32,706 nucleotides of DNA from Bacteroidales bacterium (GTDB lineage Bacteria; Bacteroidota; Bacteroidia; Bacteroidales; Cfx3-03): assembly GCA_023251485.1 (NCBI GenBank), contig JAHEYR010000011.1, positions 3,192-35,897 on the forward strand, in the 5' to 3' direction. The position numbers were made by a program, and so were the translations under genes. Below, in pieces: positions 1-8,455 of the stretch. Numbering within the stretch: the first letter of the stretch is position 1; the number at the start of each line of letters is the position of its first letter. The notes beneath the pieces were generated by a model that did no database searches, was not told the origin of the DNA, and was given only the letters and a program-made list of their open reading frames with translations.

Positions 1-1035
1 TGATAGATTTCTTACCCAGGGAATGTGATGCCAGATGTCTATGCTATCCTGCTTTATCGCTTTTAGCCAAGCCTCTTTATGAGAGTCTAATGTGATGCCA
101 ATAATATCGAAGCCCTTACCGTGATATTGTTGGTAAAGAACTTTTAAATGAGGACTGAGTGCTCTACAAGGTTTACACCAACTAGCCCAAAAATCGAGTA
201 GAACTACATTCTTATCCTTAAAAGAAGAAATGGAAAGCGGGTTACCGTTTATGTCTAATGTGCTGAAATCTGGAGCTATACATCCAATAGCAGTGCTTTC
301 TTTTATCTGAATAAAAGAGCCTATTAATTTCCCCCAGTAACTATTTTTAGCTCGTTCACCCAAAGGTGAATAGAACATTTTAACAGAATCAAATGGTAAA
401 ATTTGGGCTTTATAGAATAATAAGTACGGGCTGAGATATGAATTAGGGTTAGTTGTTATAAATGCATATTCGATGTTATAATTTTTTTGATTGAACTGAT
501 CTATCAATAATCGGACACTATCTCTGCTTTTGTTTAATTTTTCAGTAAGTTGCTTATCAGTTGCCTTATCTAAAAAACAGGTAATCTTATTTCGACTTAG
601 CAATAATAAATCAATTTGAGTATCAATTAGGGTTGTGGTTTTCTGCAATTTTTCTTTTTCGAGTTGTGTGGTAGAGCCTTTGATTTTTGCTTGTTTAAAT
701 TTGTCTTCAATGATATCAATATTTATGATTCCGGGTTCTAGAAAAAATTCTATAAAATTAGGGTCACTTACATAACTGGAATTAAATTCTCCCTTCAGAA
801 AAGCTACAGTGGGTTCTTTTACAAATCCAGAAAAAGTAAATAATCCATTTTTTAGATAACAGGTATCCAGATGTTTATTATAGTTGCCATCAATGAATCT
901 TAAACTGACAAATTTTGTTTGCTTACCTATGAGTTTACCTTTTATAGTAAAGGGTAAATTCTTATTTGCACTTTGTGCATAAATTAATGTTGACAAAATG
1001 CATAATGTTAGAAACAGAAGGGTTCTTTTTTTCAT
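1..1035 (-). CDS. TlpA/AhpC-TSA-family thiol:disulfide oxidoreductase with N-terminal DUF4369-like domain, secreted (C-terminus cut by window edge)
   Basis: Reverse-strand translation from CAT at 1033-1035: MKKRTLLFLTLCILSTLIYAQ signal peptide, then ...LDFWASWCKPCRALSPHLKVLYQQY..., a WCxxC thioredoxin-like motif. Open at base 1, so absent from the ORF track. Confidence 0.85.
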   Translation of the reverse strand, partial: MKKRTLLFLTLCILSTLIYAQSANKNLPFTIKGKLIGKQTKFVSLRFIDGNYNKHLDTCYLKNGLFTFSGFVKEPTVAFLKGEFNSSYVSDPNFIEFFLEPGIINIDIIEDKFKQAKIKGSTTQLEKEKLQKTTTLIDTQIDLLLLSRNKITCFLDKATDKQLTEKLNKSRDSVRLLIDQFNQKNYNIEYAFITTNPNSYLSPYLLFYKAQILPFDSVKMFYSPLGERAKNSYWGKLIGSFIQIKESTAIGCIAPDFSTLDINGNPLSISSFKDKNVVLLDFWASWCKPCRALSPHLKVLYQQYHGKGFDIIGITLDSHKEAWLKAIKQDSIDIWHHIPWVRNLS

Positions 1036-1050
1036 CTTAATACCTGCCTT

Positions 1051-1209
1051 TTAGATCAATCGGCAGAAAACTATATATTTATATACTAATTGATTAACAG
1101 ATTCACCGGTATAGGTGATGGCTCCCCAGCGTGAAATCCATTGTTGGATAACTACTCCAGTATAAAAATCAGGTATCGTATCTTCTATCCTCCATACTAA
1201 TGACTTCTA
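1051..1209 (-). pseudogene. Possible gene remnant: start-less open frame KSLVWRIEDTIPDFYTGVVIQQWISRWGAITYTGESVNQLVYKYIVFCRLI*
   Basis: About 50 sense codons on the minus strand with protein-like, Trp/Tyr-rich composition but no start codon, bounded upstream by TAG. Family not identified. Confidence 0.25.
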
Positions 1210-1327
1210 ATAATGGTTTTAAAATCTAAGTATTCAAATTTTGAGATCAATTTTTAATCAATACAAATATCAAGAAAATTATATATGAATTTACGTCAGT
1301 ATCTGAAATAATATTAAATTTGTTTTC

Positions 1328-1353
1328 AAATAAAAAGTCAGCCAATTTGGCTG
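1328..1353 (-). terminator. Possible small intrinsic terminator on the minus strand
   Basis: CAGCCAATTTGGCTG (1339-1353); reading on the minus strand it is followed by CTTTTTATTT. Confidence 0.4.
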
Positions 1354-1448
1354 CCAGTCTCTCCGTTTAAAATCCCTTCCCGATCATCATTCGAATCTCC
1401 CCATAAGCAGATGGTAAATCGTTTCTATAACACTCATAAAAGGAAAGG

Positions 1449-1566
1449 TTTGCCCATAGTTTCTCGATACTTTGTCCATAGTTCCTCCATACTTAGTCCA
1501 TACTCTATAAGGTATGGACTAACCATGGACAAACCTTCGACAAACGCTCGACAAAGTTTTGAGAAA
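1449..1566. repeat. Inverted array of 11-nt units: five TTTGTCCATAS-like units (1449-1503), 8-nt centre (1504-1511), five reverse-complement units (1512-1566)
   Basis: Units: TTTGCCCATAG, TTTCTCGATAC, TTTGTCCATAG, TTCCTCCATAC, TTAGTCCATAC / TCTATAAG / GTATGGACTAA, CCATGGACAAA, CCTTCGACAAA, CGCTCGACAAA, GTTTTGAGAAA. The innermost pair is an 11/11 inverted match. Confidence 0.8.
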
Positions 1567-1685
1567 ATCTTCTGTTTAGGATAATTTTATCATCTTTTTA
1601 TCATCCCCATGGATTCAGAATACGGAAACGGTAGTTGAAATTTTGCTTATGGGTTGGTCTAATCCCTTTGGCGATTGTATTGAAG

Positions 1686-1725
1686 AAGGCTGTCTGAAAG
1701 ATCGTCTGTCGTTTCAGACAGCCTT
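1686..1725 (-). terminator. Hairpin downstream of lysS, probable transcription terminator
   Basis: Perfect 14-bp inverted repeat AAGGCTGTCTGAAA (1686-1699) / TTTCAGACAGCCTT (1712-1725), 12-nt loop, 22 nt past the lysS stop. Confidence 0.7.
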
Positions 1726-1747
1726 GAATATTGATGTTCGGTTGGCG

Positions 1748-3466
1748 TTATGCTAACCAGCTTTTAACGTCGTCGAGCGTTGGCATTGCAACATCGAGCT
1801 TTAACTTTTTCCTTAAACCACCCAGGTCGTTATAGAACTTATTGGGGTTGGCCTCTTTTAATGCCTCTATGGTTTTGTAACTGGTTTTTCTGATGGCCGG
1901 AATCCAACCTTCAGGAACACCAATTGCTCTTAAATCATCATCGGTAAGCTCGGCTGCTTTCTTCTCTGGACGCATCTGTGGGAAGAAAAGCACATCCTGA
2001 ATAGAGGTTTGATTGGTCATGATCATGGCCAGACGGTCAATGCCGATACCCAAACCTGCTGTTGGTGGCATTCCATATTCGAGGGCTCTTAAAAAGTCTT
2101 CATCGAGTACCATCGACTCATCATCTCCACGCTTACCTAATTCGAGTTGCGATTCAAAACGCTGACGCTGATCGATGGGATCGTTTAATTCGGAGAATGA
2201 GTTGCACAACTCTTTACCGTTACAGATGGCTTCGAAACGCTCAACAAGTCCTGCTTTGGTGCGGTGCTTTTTGGCTAATGGCGACATCTCTACAGGGTAG
2301 TCTGTGATAAAGGTTGGCTGTATAATATTGGGTTCGGCAACGGTACCAAAGATCTCATCGATCAATTTACCCTTACCCATGGTTTCGTCAATCTCAGCTC
2401 CAACTTTAGTGGCAACTTCGCGAATCTGTGCTTCATCCATTTCGGAGATATCGATTCCGGTGAAGTGTTGAATGCCTTCATACATGGTAAAACGTTTCCA
2501 TGGACGTTTAAAGTCGATCAGGTTTTCGCCAACCTGTACCTTGGTCGTTCCATGAAGATTCATCGCGATGCGTTCAACCATTTCTTCAACGGTATCCATC
2601 ATCCAGTTGTAATCTTTGTATGCAACATACAACTCCATCTGTGTAAACTCGGGGTTGTGGAAACGGTCCATTCCCTCGTTACGGAAGTCTTTAGAGAACT
2701 CGTAAACTCCATCAAAACCACCAACAATCAGTCTCTTCAGATAGAGCTCGTTTGCGATACGCAAATAGAGTGTCATATCCAGCGAGTTGTGATGCGATTT
2801 GAAAGGACGCGCTGCTGCTCCACCATATAATGGTTGCAGGATAGGGGTTTCAACTTCGAGGTATCCCTTTTCGTTGAGGTAGTTGCGCATGGTATTGACC
2901 ATGACGGTGCGTTTTACAAATACGTCTTTGATTTGGTTGTTGACAATCAAATCTACATACCGCATTCTATAACGTTGCTCGGGATCTGAGAATGAATCGA
3001 ACAGTTCGCCGTCCTTTTCCTTTACTACAGGAAGGGGTTTCAGCGATTTGCTTAATAACTTGAGTTCTTTAACGTGGATGGTAATCTCGCCCATCTGGGT
3101 GATGAAAACGAAACCGGTGAGGCCAATAATATCGCCAATATCGAACAGGCGCTTAAATACTATATTGTAGAACGATTTGTCTTCGGTAGGGCAAAGATCA
3201 TCTCTCTTAATGTAGATCTGAATGCGACCAGTGGCGTCTTGCAGCTCTATAAACGAAGCAGCACCCATGATACGACGACCCATGATACGACCTGCGAGAC
3301 TAACTTCCTGATAGAGGGTGTTGTCGGTTGGGTATTTCTCAAGGATTTCTTTTACAGTAACATTCACATCAAATGCTTCGGCAGGATAGGGATTAATGCC
3401 CATTTTCAGCAATTCGTCCATTGAATTGCGCCTAATGATTTCCTGTTCGCTCAGTTCCAAACTCAT
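1748..3466 (-). CDS. lysS: Lysine--tRNA ligase (class II), with C-terminal extension
   Basis: Class II LysRS motifs: [16 protein letters not shown]-like [69 protein letters not shown]. Confidence 0.97.
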   Translation of the reverse strand: MSLELSEQEIIRRNSMDELLKMGINPYPAEAFDVNVTVKEILEKYPTDNTLYQEVSLAGRIMGRRIMGAASFIELQDATGRIQIYIKRDDLCPTEDKSFYNIVFKRLFDIGDIIGLTGFVFITQMGEITIHVKELKLLSKSLKPLPVVKEKDGELFDSFSDPEQRYRMRYVDLIVNNQIKDVFVKRTVMVNTMRNYLNEKGYLEVETPILQPLYGGAAARPFKSHHNSLDMTLYLRIANELYLKRLIVGGFDGVYEFSKDFRNEGMDRFHNPEFTQMELYVAYKDYNWMMDTVEEMVERIAMNLHGTTKVQVGENLIDFKRPWKRFTMYEGIQHFTGIDISEMDEAQIREVATKVGAEIDETMGKGKLIDEIFGTVAEPNIIQPTFITDYPVEMSPLAKKHRTKAGLVERFEAICNGKELCNSFSELNDPIDQRQRFESQLELGKRGDDESMVLDEDFLRALEYGMPPTAGLGIGIDRLAMIMTNQTSIQDVLFFPQMRPEKKAAELTDDDLRAIGVPEGWIPAIRKTSYKTIEALKEANPNKFYNDLGGLRKKLKLDVAMPTLDDVKSWLA

Positions 3467-3561
3467 AATTAATCGTTATTTTTTGCAAAGATACAAAATT
3501 GTGTTAAGTCTCTGTGTTTTGGAATGCAGAATTCGATGCTGAACCTTTAATAGGTAGTTGT

Positions 3562-4287
3562 CTAACTGAATATCTCGTGCAGAACCTCCAGCGAGTTGAT
3601 ATCTTTCATCCCTGAAATATGAAACCGGTAAAAATCGATCATACGTGGGAGCAGGTCTTGCCTGATGGGCGTTGGAATATGTAAAGAGGGGAGGTCGGTT
3701 AGTTTGGTCTCTGTTAAATCGACCAGGTAGCCGCACAAGGGGTTGTCGAGATAGTCGGCATGCTCGGGTAACATGGATTGATAACATCCCTCACGCAGAT
3801 TGAAAATGTGGTTTGTCGTTGAATAGTTATCGTGCGGCGTGAAGCCAAGATACCGGCTAAAATGAACCAAAAACCAAAGATGAAAGTTGGTATAGTTCGT
3901 ATGCACCAAGTCGAACCAACGGATGCTATTTTCCAGAAAGGTATAGAGGGGTGGATTGGGTTCTTCTTCGCGTACTGTGCGGTTGATCACTTCGTTGATG
4001 AAGAGCGAGATACTGCTCTTGACGATATCGAAAGGGATGGAGGAGAAAGGATGCGTGATCCTCATCTCACGGATATATTGTAAATGCGAACTCTCTTTAT
4101 GATAAACATCCATCTCCAATAGTGTGAGTGGTGAAAGATGATTCATCTTGTTTTTAGATTTCGCCCCTCGGGCTCCTTTTAAGATGTATGACTGTATGCC
4201 AAAAAGCTCGGTGTAGACCCTCACAATTACGCTGGTCTCACCATATTTTATGGTATGTAATACGATGCCGTTGGTTTTGTTTAGCAT
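3562..4287 (-). CDS. recO: DNA repair protein RecO
   Basis: N-terminal LNKTNGIVLHTIKYGETSVIVRVYTELFGIQSYILKGARGAKSK is a RecO OB-fold signature; 241 aa. Confidence 0.93.
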   Translation of the reverse strand: MLNKTNGIVLHTIKYGETSVIVRVYTELFGIQSYILKGARGAKSKNKMNHLSPLTLLEMDVYHKESSHLQYIREMRITHPFSSIPFDIVKSSISLFINEVINRTVREEEPNPPLYTFLENSIRWFDLVHTNYTNFHLWFLVHFSRYLGFTPHDNYSTTNHIFNLREGCYQSMLPEHADYLDNPLCGYLVDLTETKLTDLPSLHIPTPIRQDLLPRMIDFYRFHISGMKDINSLEVLHEIFS

Positions 4288-4298
4288 GGTTTGAGGCG

Positions 4299-6623
4299 TT
4301 ATCTAACGATGAGGATTTTGGTGACTACAGTGCTACTTCCATCGTCGTTGCTGCCGAAGACAAGATAAACGCCTGGTGCTACCCTGCGTCCTTTCAGGTC
4401 CTTGCCATCCCATGTTGCTTGTCCGCCGTCGGCTTTCATTTGTGACACCAGATGTCCGGCGACATCGGTAATGCGGATATCGGCATTAAAGGTCAATCCT
4501 TTGATAGAGATGAGCCCTGTATAATTTGGCCTGACAGGATTTGGAAAAGCAAAGGCTCCTTTGCTGCTTTCGGTGGGTTCTGAAGCCGTGCCGCGATAAG
4601 AAATGAGTCCTTTATCTGTTCCAATGAACACTTCTCCTTCCGAGTTAACGCCAATACATGAGATGGTGTTGGAGAGAAGCGGACTATTATCAACTGTAAA
4701 ATGTTGCAGTTCTTTGGTGCCATCAGCCGAGATCAGGAAGAGTCCGGAGTTGGCTGTTCCCATCCATTTCCGATTGGCGCCATCAATCGCAATAGCAGTG
4801 ACCGATTCGTTTTCGAGCAATGGTATGAGCTGTCCATTATTCTCGACCCTCACAACCTGTGCATCATAATTGCTTCCGGTAAAAACATTGCCGGGATTAT
4901 AGATGACGCTTACTCCTTTGTCAGAACCTATCCAGATCGCTCCGTCCTTATCGGGAATGATAGTATAGATTTTAGTCCCTGGCAGATTCCCATTCCCCGT
5001 GACCTCAGTTAACTTGGTAAGCTTATCATCTGTAGTGTTGTCGATGGTGTTTTTATCGTTGAAAACGATGATGCTATGCTCTCTGAGTAGGATCCATTTC
5101 TGATCGTTTTGATCCACGATGACCTTTTCAACATCGATTGAATTATAGGGTGACAGATCGAACGACCGCCATGTCCCATCCGTTTTCTTAACAGAGAGCA
5201 GATTTGGTGTGATGGAGTTGGTAGCCCAGAGGTTTCCTTTGCTGTCGAAGGCGAGCCCTCCGACCCTTATCGACTGATCTACTGAGAAAGGGGTTGATCT
5301 GAGCGATGAGTTTGTGGCCGTGTATTGTGTTTTAAGGATTCCATCCAGATATTCAGAAACACCCCAGCCCCACGAGCCGATATAGAGATGTTTTGCATTA
5401 GCCGGATCGATGGCAATGACATCATAATCGCGGGCATCGCCTAAAAGGGATTGGTTCTGATTGTTGTATGAATTCCAGCTTCCGTTGATAAAGGAAAAGG
5501 CATTCGCCATCAGATAATTGTTGCCATATGAGTTGTTGTAGCCTCCGGCAACCGCCCATACATCTTTTCCGGTTGTGGCTATGGCAAAGGTAGAAGCTTG
5601 CGATGGTCCGTTGGGTTCTATCTTTGTGATAACGCCTTGAGGCGATACCTTGATCAGTGCAGATGATGCATCAGCAATCCATGCCGTGCCATCGGGATCG
5701 AGTATCATGTCAACAGCCTGCATGGCAGTGGGTTTGTAATTTAATACCTGTGAATATACCGAGCCATCCACATTCATGATATTGGCTGCAAAGTTCATGT
5801 TGACGGCAATTCGTCCGTTATTGGCATTCAGACTAAAACGGGGGAGGTAGACATCTTTCATAAAGATGCTCCATTTGTTATTGTCGAAGAGATAGAGCGT
5901 GTCCTGATTGTATTGCAAGCCTTTACGATTGGTCAGAATCTTGCCGTTTACCTCTTCAACCAGATTAAAGGTCGCACTATTATTAGAAATGGGGGCAACT
6001 TGTGTCCATGATGAGAAGAGCGTTGGATTTGCACTTACCAAGGCTTTTCTCAATCCGGTTTCGGTGGCCGCATAGATGGTTTGTCCGCTTGCATCGAAAG
6101 TGAGATCGTAAATCTTTGTAGCACTTCCATTGTTGCCGATATACCAGGTATCCGAGACCTCCTGTTTAACCAGATCGATCACGACTACGCCAAAACCACA
6201 ACAGAGATAGGCAAAATGATCGCGGAAATAGATATTGTAAATGGATTTATCACCGGAGATATTTTTATTCTTGATATCGGGCATGTTGATGATCTTGCCT
6301 CCCTGTACAATATCGAGATTGGCATTCTGGTAGGCAATTAGTAAGAGGTCGTTGGTTGTGCTATACGAAATCTTGCTGATCCCCATATCGGTAAGACCAT
6401 TTATTTTTGTGAGCTTGCTGATACTGTTGTCCTCTGTGTCATAAGTGAAGATGCCATAATATGAAGCAGCATAGACCTTATTTGCACTACGGGTTACAGA
6501 AATTAAGTTGTTGAAAGGCAGATGGTCTCTCCATTGTTGTACGGCAATGCCTTGGCCTATAAGTCTATCGGGCGATAAGACCAGAAGCGAGCAGGCCATA
6601 AGGAGAAACCATTTTAAATTCAT
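4299..6623 (-). CDS. porZ: PorZ-like beta-propeller protein with C-terminal T9SS sorting-domain-like region; start revised to ATG at 6623
   Basis: Two-component-regulator-type propeller blades, N-terminal QQWRDHLPFNNLISVTRSANKVYAASYYGIFTYD, and C-terminal FAFPNPVRPNYTGLISIKGL...ITDVAGHLV...ATWDGKDLKGRRVAPGVYLV. Met27 of the listed ORF begins a signal peptide (MNLKWFLLMACSLLVLS); the first 26 codons lie in a non-coding repeat and leader. Confidence 0.75.
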   Translation of the reverse strand: MNLKWFLLMACSLLVLSPDRLIGQGIAVQQWRDHLPFNNLISVTRSANKVYAASYYGIFTYDTEDNSISKLTKINGLTDMGISKISYSTTNDLLLIAYQNANLDIVQGGKIINMPDIKNKNISGDKSIYNIYFRDHFAYLCCGFGVVVIDLVKQEVSDTWYIGNNGSATKIYDLTFDASGQTIYAATETGLRKALVSANPTLFSSWTQVAPISNNSATFNLVEEVNGKILTNRKGLQYNQDTLYLFDNNKWSIFMKDVYLPRFSLNANNGRIAVNMNFAANIMNVDGSVYSQVLNYKPTAMQAVDMILDPDGTAWIADASSALIKVSPQGVITKIEPNGPSQASTFAIATTGKDVWAVAGGYNNSYGNNYLMANAFSFINGSWNSYNNQNQSLLGDARDYDVIAIDPANAKHLYIGSWGWGVSEYLDGILKTQYTATNSSLRSTPFSVDQSIRVGGLAFDSKGNLWATNSITPNLLSVKKTDGTWRSFDLSPYNSIDVEKVIVDQNDQKWILLREHSIIVFNDKNTIDNTTDDKLTKLTEVTGNGNLPGTKIYTIIPDKDGAIWIGSDKGVSVIYNPGNVFTGSNYDAQVVRVENNGQLIPLLENESVTAIAIDGANRKWMGTANSGLFLISADGTKELQHFTVDNSPLLSNTISCIGVNSEGEVFIGTDKGLISYRGTASEPTESSKGAFAFPNPVRPNYTGLISIKGLTFNADIRITDVAGHLVSQMKADGGQATWDGKDLKGRRVAPGVYLVFGSNDDGSSTVVTKILIVR

Positions 6624-6655
6624 TGGTCTAATTTTTGCAGTCGTTAAGTGGATCT

Positions 6656-6769
6656 CGTCATTTCGACCGAAGGGAGAAATCTCCCAAAAGCAGCACGACA
6701 ACTAATGGGAGATTTCTCCCTATGGTCGAAATGACGGAGCGCTTTTTTTTACTTACGTTCGAAATGACG
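6656..6769. repeat. REP-like inverted repeat plus an extra half-copy
   Basis: CGTCATTTCGACCGAAGGGAGAAATCTCCCA (6656-6686) and its inverse TGGGAGATTTCTCCCTATGGTCGAAATGACG (6706-6736), 29/31 complementary, 19-nt loop; CGTTCGAAATGACG again at 6756-6769. Confidence 0.8.
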
Positions 6770-6780
6770 ACGATAGAATA

Positions 6781-7899
6781 TTACTTCAAAATTTGCTTCA
6801 ACTTTTCAGCAAGCTGTTTCGGTTTTATATTTCTTGCCAGGATGATGCCACTCTTGTCAATCAATACATTGGAGGGGATTTTCACCACCCCGTACTGTTT
6901 AAGCGCAACATTATTTAGCCCTTTCAAGTCGGAAACCTGTGTCCATGAAAGCTTATCCAGTTTCACCGCATCTTTCCAAAGCGTCATATCTTCATCAATC
7001 GAAACACTGAGTATGTCGAATTGCTTGTCTTTATATTTCTGATAAACTGTTATTAAATCAGGATGCTCCTCTCTACATGGCTTACACCACGAGGCCCAGA
7101 AATCTACTAATACGATCTTTCCTTTGAAGTCAGATAGTCGCACAGGATGATTGTTGACGTCGTTTAATGTAAAATTAGGTGCAGGCTGACCAATGCTCAC
7201 CTGATTCAATGCCTTAATCTGATTTGAAAGCAATTTCAGATATTTCGAATCTTTAAGGCGGGGAGGGAAAGCAGCACTAATCTGTTCCAGATCTTCTGCC
7301 TCCATCGAATAAATCAATTGTGTTGCTGCAATATAGATCGCTACATTGCTTCCTCTGTTTTGCTTCACAAAATCGCGGGTAAATATGATCCGTTCTTTAT
7401 CAACATCCGAATTAGCATCATAGAGCTTACTCATGAGCGAAGTATCGCTGTTGCTTTTGGCCTGCATATAGCGATCCAGTATATTTCGACTCTGTTCATC
7501 GTAGCGATGCATTTCCGTATGAAACTTCTGATAGAGATCGTTGCTCTCCGAACCGGTGATGGTGGCACCATTCAGACTATCGGCACTTGCTTTAAAACGA
7601 ATCTTTCCGGCTTCCAAGAAGAAAGAAATTCCGGCTCTGTTACCATCAACTTTCAACAGAACCATTTCAGGGAACTTTATCTTTCCCTTAAACGAGAACT
7701 TCCCATTATCTATTTTTGATGAATCAATCAGCTGCGGCCCCGTTTCTTCTAAGTTGTACAAAAGAGCATTCCCCTGATTTATGCCTTTTATCTCCCCTGC
7801 AATAGTAAAAGAGTCTTTATCTTGATTACCACAGGATAGCAGACAGAAGCATGAAATCAGAAATACCGGAAAGAATAGTTTATACCGTAGGGCAGTCAT
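6781..7899 (-). CDS. TlpA/AhpC-TSA-family thiol:disulfide oxidoreductase, DUF4369-like N-terminus, predicted lipoprotein; start revised to 7899
   Basis: MTALRYKLFFPVFLISCFCLLSCGNQ lipobox-like N-terminus; SFTIAGEIKGINQGNALLYNLEE; IVLVDFWASWCKPCREEHPDLITVYQKYKDKQFDILSVSID. Confidence 0.9.
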   Translation of the reverse strand: MTALRYKLFFPVFLISCFCLLSCGNQDKDSFTIAGEIKGINQGNALLYNLEETGPQLIDSSKIDNGKFSFKGKIKFPEMVLLKVDGNRAGISFFLEAGKIRFKASADSLNGATITGSESNDLYQKFHTEMHRYDEQSRNILDRYMQAKSNSDTSLMSKLYDANSDVDKERIIFTRDFVKQNRGSNVAIYIAATQLIYSMEAEDLEQISAAFPPRLKDSKYLKLLSNQIKALNQVSIGQPAPNFTLNDVNNHPVRLSDFKGKIVLVDFWASWCKPCREEHPDLITVYQKYKDKQFDILSVSIDEDMTLWKDAVKLDKLSWTQVSDLKGLNNVALKQYGVVKIPSNVLIDKSGIILARNIKPKQLAEKLKQILK

Positions 7900-7942
7900 T
7901 GTTTTCGAAGTTGAATGTACAGATTGTACAAATATAGAGAAG

Positions 7943-8455
7943 TTACTTCTTCTTACGATAAAAAAGGTACTGCGCAAGAATGATAATTAGAACGGTAAAC
8001 AATGCGTTGACAAAGCTATGACCAAGGGTGCCGAAGAAGCCGGTAAATCGGAAGGCTTCGATAAGGAACAGACAGAAATGGTGCAGAAAGGTGATAATGA
8101 AGGTATATGTGATAAACCATTGAAAACCAAGGTCGGCAATGGATGGCTCTACACCGGGTTCGTATTCTTTGCGGGAGGTGATGAGGCTGATAACGCCAGG
8201 CCTGAAATAAGCTGCAAAAACAGAGGCTGCTGCATGGATACCCAGAGAATTTGAGAAAAGATCGACGGAAAGACCTAAGGCAAAAGCAGTCGTTAATAAC
8301 ACCCATTTGGGTGTTTCAAAAGGCAAGGTAAGGATAAAAAGCAGGTAGACATATGGATTCAGATATCCCAGAAAATGGACATTGCTTAGTATCAATACCT
8401 GTACTAAGATTAATAAAACGAACCGGATGGATATCCTGATATATGTATTACTCAT
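7943..8455 (-). CDS. mreD: Rod shape-determining protein MreD
   Basis: 170-aa polytopic membrane protein overlapping the end of mreC; LNPYVYLLFILTLPFETPKWVLL...GLSVDLFSNSLGIHAAASVFAAYFRP. Confidence 0.88.
   Translation of the reverse strand: MSNTYIRISIRFVLLILVQVLILSNVHFLGYLNPYVYLLFILTLPFETPKWVLLTTAFALGLSVDLFSNSLGIHAAASVFAAYFRPGVISLITSRKEYEPGVEPSIADLGFQWFITYTFIITFLHHFCLFLIEAFRFTGFFGTLGHSFVNALFTVLIIILAQYLFYRKKK

Noticed and set aside
1686-1725. AGGCTGTCTGAA resembles the neisserial DNA uptake sequence family and, as there, forms an inverted terminator pair
   Set aside because: The host looks like Bacteroidota, only one inverted pair is in the window, and it sits at the expected terminator position after lysS. 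A genome-wide overrepresentation test would be needed.
2062-3424. Plus-strand ORFs 2062..2307, 2465..2830 and 3074..3424 inside lysS
   Set aside because: Antisense to a strongly conserved gene, no recognisable domains, composition consistent with shadow ORFs.
3476-3787. ORF 3476..3787 (-)
   Set aside because: Same-strand alternate frame overlapping recO; basic, low-complexity shadow translation.
6508-7042. Plus-strand ORFs 6508..6705 and 6635..7042
   Set aside because: Their peptides (SSFRPKGEISQKQHDN, RHFDRREKSPKSS) are translations of the palindromic repeat; the remainder is antisense to the TlpA-like gene.
8016-8306. ORFs 8016..8306 (-) and 8018..8254 (+) overlapping mreD
   Set aside because: Alternate-frame and antisense shadows of mreD with no protein-family features.
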